A stretch of 64,000 nt of DNA, taken from positions 22,568,001 to 22,632,000 of the forward strand of contig NC_065551.1 of NCBI RefSeq assembly GCF_022605725.1, read 5' to 3'. Origin of the DNA: Anthonomus grandis grandis (Eukaryota; Arthropoda; Insecta; Coleoptera; Curculionidae). The translations under genes were made by a program, and so were the position numbers. Positions within the stretch are counted from its first letter, which is position 1; every line of letters starts with the position of its first letter. Shown here piece by piece: positions 42,491 to 54,194 of this stretch. The notes below the pieces were generated by a model that was given only the letters and a program-made list of their open reading frames with translations, made no database searches and was not told the DNA's origin.

Positions 42491-44200
42491 CAAGTAACAT
42501 TTTCTCAAGCAGTTGGTTTTTAAAGTTGCCTTTTAGCCGCACCAGGGTTCTGCAATAGTTATTGGCTTGCTTGATGGAACTATTTAAGTTAAATTTTGTG
42601 CTAATAGGAACTAGGAACCTTAGGTAAATTAAAAATCTAATTAGTTCTAGCCAAGTGTCAACATTAACGTTATTATGGCCATAAATAAGGGCTTGATGGT
42701 TTTGAGATAATAAGGTTTTGGAGAGGTTATATTTCAGCATTAATTTGGCAATCAAAATTCCAATATAGAATGATTTTAGCATTAAAATAACCTATTCAGA
42801 ACCATATGGTCTTGAATCAATTGCCTAACTATTTGGCACTTTATACGGCCTATTTCAGAAAATATAGCATTTTTTAACACCTAAAGAACTTGCTAAAAGT
42901 CATACGGATAATAAGATAACTTTATGGGATAAAGTTTAACCAACTAGTCACAATAAAACACAGTTTGCGGACGGTCGCGACTATTAAATCCTACGTCATT
43001 TATTCTTAGAATACAGGGATATCTTGGCACAAAATTGTAAGAAGTGGTAATTTTAAAAGAAAAGTGAAGCGAAATTTCCAACGAATTACAAGGTAAATAT
43101 GACAAATAAAATATTGACAATATAAATAATGCCAATAGATCGTACTAAATGCCTAAAAGCCATTTATTGAAATTCGCCCAGACTTTGCCAGCTAATTGGT
43201 TATTAAAAGTGGCCCGTAAGTCCTGGAAGATGCTAGTTAGCCCTGTTTTAGCTTTTTTAAAACCCACTGGCATTTTTTAAAGCCTTTTGTCCTACGACAT
43301 AGCTTTTGATACTTACTTAAGTTATTATAGCAGCTTAAAAGCATACCCTGCTAGGCGTCCATTTTGAAGAAAAAATGTAATTCTTCCATTTTTATAAGCT
43401 ATTCAAATACAGGCAAAAATAATGTAATATTTAAACAATTTAGATAATATATAAAGACACTGGAGCATTTAAGTACATATTATCACTAAAGCATCTCAGA
43501 AATAAAAATATATTAATTTTTTATTTTTTTTATTGGCACTGAATAATGTTTAATTTGTAAGATATCAAAGGCGCGCGTGTTTTACAGTTAAATTACACCC
43601 AACTTTTTCAAGAAACTGGTGTGCGCAATGAAAATCGGTCATCTATTCCAGTATAATATATTTTTTTCTAAAATAAAGTCATACTTACTGAAAATGTCAC
43701 CATTGCTTTTTATTTTGGCGTTGTCTTATTTTTACCGTGGCTGTATCATATTTAAAACTAAAGGGTCAGATTTTTATACTTTGGTATCTCTGAAATACCA
43801 TATTTAAAACTAAATAGCAAAATTTTAATACTTCAATATATATCTGAAATGCCAAAAGCCGGCGAACAGGCCAAACTATATAACCACCTAAAAGTCTAAA
43901 AGGACTTTGCTAAAGGGGCGTAATAGCTGTCAGGTTCTACACAGGTTACTTTTAGGCATCTTCGGGTTCGATAAAGGTTATTTCTATTAGCTATATAGGT
44001 TCTGTGATATGCGATCTGGTTTAAAATTGGCCAGGGCCTATTGGCAACGACAACCTCTTTAAGGCTGGGCCTTTTTTACTACAGGAGGTTATGCGGGCTA
44101 ATAAATAACGTTGTTTGTGCCTTATGGCATAATCAATAATTTTTCTTAAACAGGTTCTAGGAGTTATTTATAACCTTTTTAGAACCTAAATTGTTACTTG
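42491..44200. mobile_element. 1.7-kb insertion of unknown class inside copy A
   Basis: Absent from the paired copy at 49726-50393. It begins CAAGTAACATTTT and ends AAATTGTTACTTG, which are short imperfect inverted ends. The interior has no recognisable protein; the open frame at 42447-42782 (minus) crosses the boundary and is chance. Less AT-rich segments near 43150-43300 and 43860-44130 have repeated words such as AGGTTCT, AGAACCT and GGCCAGGG. Target duplication is not clear because the flanks have diverged. Confidence 0.5.
43748..43855. repeat. Imperfect tandem duplication, unit about 53 bp
   Basis: CATATTTAAAACTAAA followed by an AT-rich part and CTGAAATACC occurs twice head to tail (43748 and 43798). 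It lies within the 1.7-kb insertion. Confidence 0.6.
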
Positions 44201-44605
44201 AGAAGTCAACTTTACACTAGATGTCGTGGTCAATACTATTCATACCGTATTAAATTATTGCATTATAAAATCAACCAAAAAAATAAAAACGCTACAATTA
44301 ACAGGATTTTTAAGGCTTATGAAAAACCAACTGTGTTTTTATTAGTTATTTCAGCATATTGCCATCTAATTTAACATATATTAAGTAAAATATAGTTTAA
44401 TTATTGATTGTTTTTTGGAATATTAGTTTGCTTCTTTTGACACGCTCTCGTGGAAAAAAAAATGTAAATTAATTGCACTAAATGAGACTTTTAAAGATAA
44501 AAGGTATCACACAAGTCCTGTTATTCTAAATTAAAAATTACAGTATGATATATATCTGGTACCTGGCTAACAGTGGTAAGAAATTTGAAAAAGGGCAATA
44601 GATCA

Positions 44606-46826
44606 TATCTTAGCAACAAGAAAATATCTGAGAAAATGCTTAAAACCGTGTTTATATAGTAGAAAAAGAGGAAATCAATGTTATACAGTTTTGGAAAATG
44701 GTTCCCCTTTGTTTCTTTAAAAAAATTGAATTTTTTTGACCTGTCATTTATTTTAAATAACTTTACTTTAATAAGTACATACTTGTTACGCTAATTACAA
44801 GAATTAGTCAGTCGTAAATAATTAAATTATGACCATAGATAGCCGGATGATGGGATAAGCTAAATCTAAAAAGAAAACGATCTAACAAGATAATGCCATA
44901 TTTAAATTAGGCAAACATATGACGTCATTCGAGCTGAGCTGGCCTTTGATTGGTACAATGTTACCTACAATAAACTAACCTTGCACTTGTGTATATCCGT
45001 TTGCTCCAAATTCTTTTAAAATATTGCGTAGATAGTAAGAATGCATTTTACGACATGGCGTCACCAGTAGCAATTTTCAATGTCTTGTATGTCTTTGCCA
45101 CAAAGTTTTCAGTACTATCAAGATTTATTTTATGCACTTAACGTATTAAAAATAAGTTTCCTATAATGTTTTCTTATATAGAAAATCCTCAATGTATAGC
45201 AGTACTAAAAACTGGACGAATTATTAGGTCCACGAATCTAATAAAAGCATTTATAAAGCTATAATAAGTTAACCGCTACATAGAGGATCAAAGACCTATT
45301 AATTTATTACCGACTGATCCAAAAATGTTTTTTCCCAAGTAATGAATTACAAATGTCCAAAAAAACTGTCCACTTAATTAGTTTGGTATTCTCCCTAAAG
45401 GAACGAAACTTTCACAATTAATTGCTTGAGAAAGAAATCATTCAAAGTCTCACGCGACAACTTCTGGCAACTTCCTTGGGTCTCACGCACACCGACTTGC
45501 CGAAAATTTCCCGGCCAGATGTCGACCCTACGTCAGAAGAATAAAATTCACCGTTCTCATGCATATTTATGAGTAAAATGGGGAGTTTATTTTACTTTGA
45601 CATTCGCTTTATGCCACCAGAGAATTTTTTTGCTGGATATCTAAGCTTCGTAACATCCTTGGGGAGTAAAAAACTATTTGGTAAAAAGTGGTAACAAAAA
45701 AAGGAAGATGTTCTTTATTGCCTTTTAAAAAGCATATCTAATAACCGTAAAACCTTTATTAGCAATTGGATTATTTCCTCAGCTGCCAACAATCCAGGTA
45801 TTCTATTACGTTAGTATCCATTAGTTTCTGTCATGCGAGTGTATTGGGATATATTCAGGAAATTGGTGTAATCCTGACTTAATATCCCTTGGGATACATT
45901 AATTTTCGAAATTATTAGTGAACGCCCGATTGACTTTCTATGATTTAGTAATGCTTTAATAGAATTTAATTTGTAAATACCAAAGTATTAAAAAATAGTA
46001 AAAATACGTTTTTATTCCAAAATTGAGTTAATTTAAACCAAAGGATCAGAAGAACCAGACTTGATTGAAATATAAGCTAATAGTTTAAGATCACTTAAAG
46101 CAAACCCATTAAGAAGCAATATTGGTAAGGGGTTGCAATTAGCCGCGGTGTTTATTTTAAGGGTCGTATGTGTACTTTTGATCTACAAACTCGCGCTCTT
46201 CTTAAGAGAATTGCTTTCAAAAGTGAAGCCCAACAACCTCGCTAAGTTCTAATTAAAATGCGGTTTCAACATAATATCCCATCAAGTAATTGAATTAGTG
46301 CTCCTAATAGCGTTGAATTTCTAACTTGTAATTTAATCTTGCGGGGCTCTATACATTTTATACTCCTTTTCGGGCAAATATTTTCTTGTTTATTAAGGTT
46401 TTCATACTTTTTTGGTGTTTGTAGTTTTTATAAAAAATTTTATCGGAAAATTTTGCTTTTGGCTTTATTGATTTGTTCAATGTTAATGAAGTTTGAGTGC
46501 AATGTCCATACTCTTTCTAAGAGTAATTTTTTAAATTAATAACTATTTGACAAGGTATTTTTAATATTTCTTTTATTGTGAAAATAAATGATATTGCCTT
46601 ATACTAGTAGTTACCGAAAATAGAAATGTAGGAATTTATTTTGATAGTACTCCCCTCATTGAAAACCTATATTAAATACATATAGCGTACGCAATACTTA
46701 TGTACGGTCAACAAAATTGAAAATGTCCCTCGCTTCGTGGCTGGTTACCCATTTACACGTAATTTAAGCACAATTTGGCTACACTATATGAATGAAGAAC
46801 GTATAGCGGCATTTTTCGGAAATAAG
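44606..46826. other. No gene recognised
   Basis: AT-rich with two complex blocks. 45410-45620 is less AT-rich (TCTCACGCG, TCTCACGCACACC and CTCATGCATATTTATGAG). 46120-46330 includes TCAAGTAATTGAATTAG and TTCTAATTAAAATG homeodomain-type words. Neither has a convincing frame; the 66-codon frame at 46339-46539 is unrecognised. Confidence 0.35.
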
Positions 46827-46870
46827 CACAGATGTAAATAGCTTCGCACGGGCGGCTATTTACATCTGTG
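46827..46870. repeat. Perfect hairpin, 16-bp arms
   Basis: CACAGATGTAAATAGC (46827-46842) and its exact inverse (46855-46870) flank a 12-base GC-rich loop. It lies about 320 bases upstream of the Tc1-like transposase start. Confidence 0.85.
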
Positions 46871-47189
46871 AAATAAGTAACGGGGGCTGATGCGGGGGTA
46901 GCTTATGCGATCGATCCCATTATAACATTGTGTGTAAGGTTACCATTGTAAATTTTAAGATCTATTTTTAAGGAGGGTTTTTCCATATTAATTGGCGGCA
47001 CGGGGATGCAGGTAAAATGAATAAGGTGGTAATTATAAATAAATTTGATGGTAAGTAGTATTGTACTGTCTTTTGTGTTTATACGTGCCTCGAGTCTATT
47101 TACGCGTTTAATTTTTTTTTTATTTTTTAAAGTATTTTATGTAATATTTTTTCATATTATCAAGATTGCCTTGGCAGAGGGAGAGTACT

Positions 47190-49634
47190 ATGGAAATTCG
47201 TACTAGAATTATTGTTATGCATGAGATGGGTGCCACCTTACGAGAAATAGCAATGGCTACGGATCTTTCAGTGAGTTTTTTTTTGTATGCATTTCGTTTA
47301 AATTTTTTGTTAGGTAAAATCTATTTAAACTAAACTATGAAATTTGTCAAAAATCTTTCATCTGTCAAAATTCTCTTTAACTTTCATTTAAAAAAAAGGT
47401 TTGTTTTTATACGAAACCAACTTTTTTTGATATCCCGAAATAAGCTAATAAATTTAATAGATTAAAAATGAAAATTATTATCTCATCGTCCCGGGAATCT
47501 ATTCAAATAAGAGTGATTTCGAGGGTAATTTATAATTTTTTCATTAAATTTTTTATTTAGAAAAATAGCTGAAAATTACATATTTTAAGCTTAATTTATC
47601 GATAGATATCTAAAAAAGTTATAAAACTTACCTATATTTTTTTACAAAGAAAAATATACAACATGTTATTGGGTCTATCAAAATAAAAAATGTTTTTGTT
47701 TTATTTTTAAATTAAAATAATTTTACATATGATTGATTGTTTTTTTTTGAGGTAGTATTTTTTAAATCCAAGAAACCCTTATACAGGGTGAGTTTTTTAA
47801 AGTGTTGCAATGCGATATTTTGAAAACATTCAAGTTTTTTCTAAATATTTAAAAAACGAAGGTATAGTTTTTTTTAGATTATAAATAAATCTAATGCAGT
47901 ACCATACCCTAAAAAAATTTATTAATGGGTTTAAAGGTTTCTCAAAAACGGTAGTCGAATGTAGTATAGATTGGCGATATTTTGAATTTTAAATTTAATA
48001 TCTGACTCACTACTGCACCAGTTGAGGGTTAAGGGGAGTGGCTCTGTTAAAAAATGTTTATTAAAATAATATTTAGTTCAAAACGCACTATGAGTCAATC
48101 CACTACCTATTTACCGCATTATTTGTATCCATCTAGTATATTTTTATATCTGTATTATTATTGTATTTATTATTATACCTGTGAATGGGTTTTTTTATGC
48201 CAAATTTAAGCTTTATCTCGTTAATTATATTTATTTGATTTAGTAATATGATACATATGTATATGCATTGACATAAGTGAGCTTTGACATAGGTAATTTA
48301 CGAAAATGAAGAGAAGAATTCTATCGCCTGCTTTTATTATAATTTAAAATAATTTTGTGTCTTCAAAGGTTTTATAAAACTCATAGCAAACATTTTAATC
48401 TGAAATATTTTCACTTTAAAAACTTTGTCAATATTTTTGCTTTATTTGCTTTTCACCATATATTAAAAAAAGTTGTCATAGAAATATATTTTGACGTAAC
48501 GCTCTGAATGTTTTAAAAAAACACCAACAAATAATATAAAATTTTATTATTGTTAAGAGACGCTATTATTGATTTTTTAGTACCTACTTTATTAACTTAT
48601 TCTTAATAATAAAATATTTACTGCTATTTTTTATCTATACCTATACATATAAGCCACCCCTTTGCTAAACTGTTATCACTAACCTAATAGTATAATAGAT
48701 ATCTATTTAATTAATTAATACTAATTACTGCATTTGCTTTTAAACAGGTCAAACAAGTTAGACGCTGGATCCAACGTCAAGAGGCAGAAGGGCATGTAGA
48801 AACCACACAACATCCTGGAAGGTAACCTGTATTGACTGAAAATATGAGAGAAGCTATTGTTACCCAAGTAAGAAATAACCCTTTCACAAATAGCCGGGTG
48901 GTCAAAGAAACCATGAACTTGGAAGTTAGTATGCAAACAATTAGGAATACTCTTCGTTCAGCTGGAATAAATTGTAGACGACCAGCCAAAAAGGCCAAAT
49001 TAACGATCGACAATGCAGAGCGAAGGCTTAGGTTTGCTTAAGAAAATATTGACCGAGACTGGTCAAATGTGGTATTTACCGAGGAAAAAACGTTTTCTTC
49101 GGACATAAGGTCCCATCAATTAATGTGGAGACCTACAAGTACTAGATATGATTCCCATTATGTCCAAGAAACTGAAAAAAGCGAGAGAATAAAATTGTAT
49201 GGGGTTGGATGATCCAAAATGGACCCGGAATGCTGGTAACCACGCCACCCCGAATGAATTCCGCGGACTACGTGGACATATTGGAAAATTCTTTTCTGCC
49301 TTCATACAGAATATTATATCCGGCTGGAACAATATCCTTTATGCACGATAATTGTTCAAATCATACCTCCCGTATAGCGAGATCATGGTTTGAGGAACAT
49401 CCGGAATTTAATTTAATTCCATGGCCATCCAGAAGCCCCGACTTAAACCCCATCGAAAATGTGTGGGCTGAAATGGTGAATTCTTGGGATACTTTTAATC
49501 AAGGCCAAATTAGATCGAAGGAACCGTTACTCCATGCTCAAAGAGTTTGGGAATCTTTCAGAGGGAGACCCGATTTTAGTAATTACGCGGGATCAATGCG
49601 GAAAAGGCTGCAACAATGCATTGACATACAATAG
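47190..49634 (+). pseudogene. Tc1-like transposase pseudogene with an apparent intron
   Basis: Exon 1 (47190-47270) encodes MEIRTRIIVMHEMGATLREI and ends in ATDLS at a clean donor (TCA|GTGAGT). Exon 2 starts after TTTTAAACAG at 48748 and completes the helix-turn-helix with VKQVRRWIQRQ, phase 0. Stops occur at 48823 and 49039, and a one-base shift near 49200 precedes the last part, 49209-49634. Catalytic boxes: VVFTEEKTF, where the first Asp position appears to be Glu; SFMHDNCSNHTS; and SPDLNPIENVWAEM. Thirty-five residues separate the last two catalytic positions. An active product would bind terminal repeats and move the element; this copy cannot. The 1477-bp intron includes another transposon-like end (CAGGGTGAG, 47784). 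Confidence 0.75.
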
Positions 49635-49725
49635 TGCAAATACAGTAAAAGTTGCAAAATTTTTAATAGATCAAAAAATAAACCATTTCGTAAATATTTA
49701 GGTTATTTTATGTACTTTAAATTGT

Positions 49726-50393
49726 TGCTTAGCTTTAAGTTGCAGCGAGTATGGAAATCAATCTAATCTCAAAAGGCAAAGTATTCAGATTACAGGAAAA
49801 CCAATGGCAACAGCAGGCCAGTATCGACAATGCGCATACGTAAAAAGTTAATCCTTGAGCACCGCGTACGTGACTAATGACAAAGACAGACACTTTGTAA
49901 AATCACGTTAGAGAAAGAGAGAGAACAAGAACCTTATTCCAGAAAATTAATTAAAATTCAAAGCGAAGAACGGCTAATGCCATCTAGGAGTTCTTATTAT
50001 TTTTACAATGCCATTAATCCACTTTATGATGACGCGATTAGTACTATTCATACAATATTAAATTATTACATTATAATAACAAAGAAAAAAAAAAGAAAAG
50101 TTATAATTTATAGAGTTTTAAGGCTAAAGACTAACTAAACTAAGGCTTTGTTGCGACCTAATCTTACATACATGAAGTAAAGTATAGTTTAATTATTTAT
50201 TAAAATATTAGTTTACTACTTTTGACTTGCTCTCGTGAAAGGAAAGAAAAAAGATGTAAATAAGTTGCACTAAATGAGACTCTTAAACATAAAAAGTACG
50301 ACATAAGTCCTGTTATTCTAAATTATAAATTACACTATTGTATATATCTGGTACCTGGCTACCACGGGTGAGAATTTTGGAAAATAGCAATAG
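49726..50393. repeat. Unknown repeat, copy B
   Basis: The uninterrupted counterpart of copy A (42205-44605); about 75-80 percent identical by eye. It begins about 90 bases after the Tc1-like transposase stop. Its far end at GCAATAG is the target of the P-like element that follows; TAGCTCATAC on the other side (51213-51222) matches TAGATCATAT in copy A. Confidence 0.75.
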
Positions 50394-51215
50394 CACAGAT
50401 TTACAGAATACAGAATACAGATGCGAAATTGATCGAAAATACGCGTGCGAGCGCCATACTTCAGACACGCCTCCTGGGTGATGGATTTCCATCACCCGCC
50501 TAGTACGGGGGCAAGGGGTTTAATTTGCTGCAAGCCTCCGCGCCGCGTGATTCTAATTTTCTTTGCGTAGCACGCGTGTTTATGATTAATAATTAAATTG
50601 AAATAATATATTTGTATTTTTTTTGAATATTTTTTTAGTATTATTTTTGTTGAAATAGGGGGGTATAAGTATATATATCTTTATTGTTCCAGCCACAGTG
50701 GTGGAGGAACGACGTTATTTAGATTTCCAAAAGATGAGTTAATAAGTTAATATTTCGAGATAATGAAAAGCATTAATTTTACTCACTCATGTGATAACTT
50801 TCCTTTCCAGTATTCAATAAAATTATTTATACGACTTAAAATATTTTATACTTTAAAATTCGCCAACAGAGATTTATCATCTGCCAAAAAATTAGATAAA
50901 ACTAAAAGAAAATTAAAAATTTTGTTTCATCTTTAATGTTTTATTAAATAAGATCCTTAAATCTGTTAAATGATATAAAAATGTACTCAAGAACCCTTAC
51001 ATTCTGTTTTATTTAAGCCTATTTCTATTTTGACATTATAAATGCGTTATAATATCTCAGCCAAAGTATAGTGCAGAACATCTATCCCTACAAAAAAAAA
51101 ACTTAAAAATGCATTGGTGCGGCCAGTCCAAACCATCCTTTTCAAGGGCATCGAATATCGGGAGCTTATATCCGCGATCTTTCGCATCTGGTATTCTGTA
51201 AATCTATGGCAATAG
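50387..51215. mobile_element. P-like non-autonomous element
   Basis: Body 50394-51208 (815 bp). Both ends read inward CA(C/T)AGATTTACAGAATAC and then CAGATGCGAAA and GATCG; the left end has an extra 7 bases (AGAATAC duplicated). GCAATAG flanks both sides (50387-50393, 51209-51215), with a C next on each side, fitting a 7- to 8-bp target duplication such as P and hAT elements make. The left third is GC-rich (50430-50590). A THAP-like coding remnant at 50685-50750 favours the P superfamily. Confidence 0.7.
50685..50750 (+). pseudogene. THAP-domain-like remnant
   Basis: In one frame it reads CSSHSGGGTTLFRFPKDEL and stops after LIS. The Cys, the Gly/Ser-rich loop and 'FRFPKD' are the hallmarks of the start of a THAP zinc-finger domain, the DNA-binding domain of P-element transposases and many derived host proteins. 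The rest of the domain is not seen. Short, so the call relies on its position inside an element of P-like structure. Confidence 0.5.
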
Positions 51216-53420
51216 CTCATACAAAACTTTAAAAAAAAAAATTTAATTTCTCTCTGGTATCCAGCACATTTCTTTTAGATGGTTAAAAAGTTTTTTGTTA
51301 TTTCTTTCCAGGTATTAGGATTAGTTTTCCATTATACACTAACTTTTATACTTTTGGATTATTTCTTCTTTTTCTAATTTCTTCTTCTAATTTCTTTCAG
51401 AATGTTTTTTTCTTCTGAATCGCAAGCACACTTATTGTATTTGTTATTTTTTAATTAGATTCAAAATCAAATTTTAATTTGTACTAGTCTGATTCTTATC
51501 AGTCTGAAAATCCTTAAAGTCTGGAAGTTATTTTTAATACATTTAGGCGCTTAAATAAATGAGTTTAAATATGTCTTCCAGGCATTTAAAGACACTTTTT
51601 ATACCTTTGTGCTATAAAATCGATAACATTGTTTTACAGATATTTTTGTTCCTATATAATATCTCAGCTTTCGCTCTACACATATTAAAGCAGTAAATTA
51701 TCTATTAGGTGACCTACATAAGCTGAATTTTCTATATCAAAAATCAATACTTAACTCCCTAATTTTGTCTACTTCTTTATTTAAGAAAAATTAAATTTCT
51801 TATATTCGAGCAATAGTATATAACCGAAAAGTCCATGTTTAATTATATTGCTAAATTTATTTATTCATATAATTTTTTTTTGTTAGCATAATTTAATATA
51901 TATATATATACACATATATACATATTTTAATACTATAGTTCTTAGAAATGTATTAATGGAAAAGAAAAACTAAATAAAGTATTTCTTTATATGCTAAAAG
52001 CTAAATAATTGGAAGCAAATCTATGAATATTTCATTATAAAAAAATGCCTTTCAAGCACAAAGCTACTAAAACAGTCGTATAACAAATCGTTCAAATAAT
52101 GACATTTATATAAAATAATTTGACCTATTATGATAAACACATATTTAGGTAAATTTAGTACGTAATATGTTAATTTACAAAAATACTTTTCCGGCAAAGT
52201 TAACGTTCCCCATATATATACATACAATAATTGCCTTATCCATGGTGCAAAGTAAAACCCCATTTGCATGACTAATGGCGTTCACTTTATCGCACGAGAA
52301 GGGCCTGTTATGTTTAGGTGAATTTAGTATTGATGCAGCTAACCTGTAAACCTGGTTACTATATTCCCATATCATTTGCTGATATAATGCGATACATTAT
52401 GTGCATGCTAATGGAGTTAAGTAAGTCAGATGACGACGTGCTTGTTTCAGTTTTGACGATAAATAGGTTTTCGTTTAAAATTCCAAACGCGTATCTTTCA
52501 AAATGAGATTTTGACAGAGAATCGGAGGTGCACCAGTTGCTATATGAGCTGAGCAACTGTGCTGGATTTTTATAGAGTTTTTCGACGCGTTTAATATGCA
52601 GTGTGCTATAAAATTACTTTAAAATAATGAAATTTCATATTTTGGATGTGGAAATATGGTAAAAAGTATAATTTAAATATTGGTTTTTTAATTTTATTGT
52701 TGATGTTTTTGTCAAATATCAATATAAAATTTTAATGGTCTCGTTAGATTTTTTTGATGACGGTCTTTAGACGTCTTAGAATTTTTAGATAAAATAAATG
52801 TTGTTTTTAATGATCCTAATCAAAAAGAAAAGAACTTAGACAAAACATCGGACTAAATATTTGTTGCCTTAAATTGACCAAAAAAAATTGAATTCTTCCA
52901 ATTGATTGGAGAATAAAATGAGAAAAATAAACCTTTGTTTTGGATAGAATAGTGCCCACCTTTCTTCTAACTATTTATAGAGATACTTGTTATATTGCTT
53001 TTTAATAAAAATCGTTATTTCTAATTTCACTAAGTAAAGTATTTTAAATGAATTTCAGATTCAAGAATTGCATTTTTTTTACTGTTTAAAATTTTTATTT
53101 TAAGAAAAATGTTATAAGAAAAAAATTTTAACAAACATATAAAAAAAATATATATTAAAAGCTAAAAAAGTAAACTAAGAAAAATAAATTAATCAAATGA
53201 GGAAAAAAAAATAATAATTATTATCAAAATACTGGAACGGCTCAAATTGGCCACCATAGTTCATGTTATGCAAAAGATTAAATTAAAATTATAAGTAAGA
53301 TAAGATACTATATATTGCTTTTTTTTCTGTTCGTATGAAAAAAGAGCTATTTAAACATTTTGGCAAAAAACAGTAAGTTGTTTTGGAGAAATATTTAAAT
53401 AAGATGAAAAACTTATAATA
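51216..53420. other. No gene recognised; candidate regulatory block
   Basis: AT-rich, with an AT/AC microsatellite at about 51896-51925. 52190-52620 is more complex and not repeated here; frames on both strands (52175-52556) are unrecognised. It contains CACCAGTTGC and GAGCAACTGTG, E-box-like words. The rest is low-complexity. Confidence 0.35.
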
Positions 53421-53429
53421 GTGAATTTC

Positions 53430-54190
53430 CACTTGACTCTATCAGTACTGCTGATGCAAATGCCTACTTTTTGAGTGTACTTAAGAAATTAAATATATGT
53501 GATCAAAAATAGCTTTCTATAATACAAATAAACTTAAGGATAATATGCACTGTCCGCTTAGTACAGAGAATATTTATTTCATTAAATCTAATACTTCTGG
53601 CCATAACGATTTGACGTTTTTTACGACAAAATTTAGTATTCCTGATATTCTAGCTCATTTGACATATATAGTTAATTCTTGACTTGAAGCTAGGAATTTT
53701 TCGGAGGCCTGGAATTCTTCGTATTCCAAAGGCCAGAAAACTTACTGCTGTGATTGAACTTCATCCTATAAGCCCCTTGCTTGTCCTATCTAAAATTCTC
53801 GAAAAAACTATGCAGACACAAATACTAAATTATCTAAAACTTAATAACATACTTCCAGTTAATCAGTCAGACTTTAGGCCATTATTGGACAAAAGCATTC
53901 CGGCTCTTCTAGTCTCTCTGCACTACTCTAGGGCTTTTAATCTGATAGACGATGTTTTACTGTATGCTAAACTAAAATATCTGGGCTTTGCTCAAATGTC
54001 TGTCTTCTTTTTCAGGTACTATCATATCATCAGGTACTATATCTATATATCCCGATAGACAACAGCGCGTACAAAGTGGTAACAATTTTTCTTCTCTGGT
54101 AACCTAAACAGTAATATCTGTACCACGACTTTCTATAATAGTAAAAGTACTATCGTCCGCGAACAGTATATACCTAGCAGGCCAGCACAT
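53430..54190 (+). pseudogene. LINE RT relic (first of two abutting copies)
   Basis: Decayed frames read SISTADANAYFLSVLKKLNI (about 53440-53500), then the RT start with ISPLLVLSKILEKTMQTQIL (53768-53830), LNNILPVNQSDFRP (block 2) and YSRAFNLIDDVLLYAKLKYLGF (block 3). Further on DRQQRVQSGNNFSSL follows in another frame at about 54055-54100. This is the order of a jockey-like RT up to just before the YxDD box, where it breaks off and a different LINE begins. It has deletions and stops. Confidence 0.75.
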
Positions 54191-54194
54191 TGGT

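Larger units (their letters stand above)
42205..44605. repeat. Unknown repeat, copy A, split by 1.7-kb insertion
   Basis: 42205-42490 and 44201-44605 together match 49726-50393 in order and orientation. Shared landmarks are TTGCTTAGCTTTAAG at the start, GCGTACGTGACTAATGACAA, GCACTAAATGAGAC, AAGTCCTGTTATTCTAAATT and TATATATCTGGTACCTGGCT near the end. The class is unknown; length (about 670 bp) and lack of coding would fit a solo LTR or a non-autonomous element. Confidence 0.75.

Noticed and set aside
42447..42782. A 111-codon open frame on the minus strand.
   Set aside because: It spans the junction between the repeat and the 1.7-kb insertion, so it is chance.
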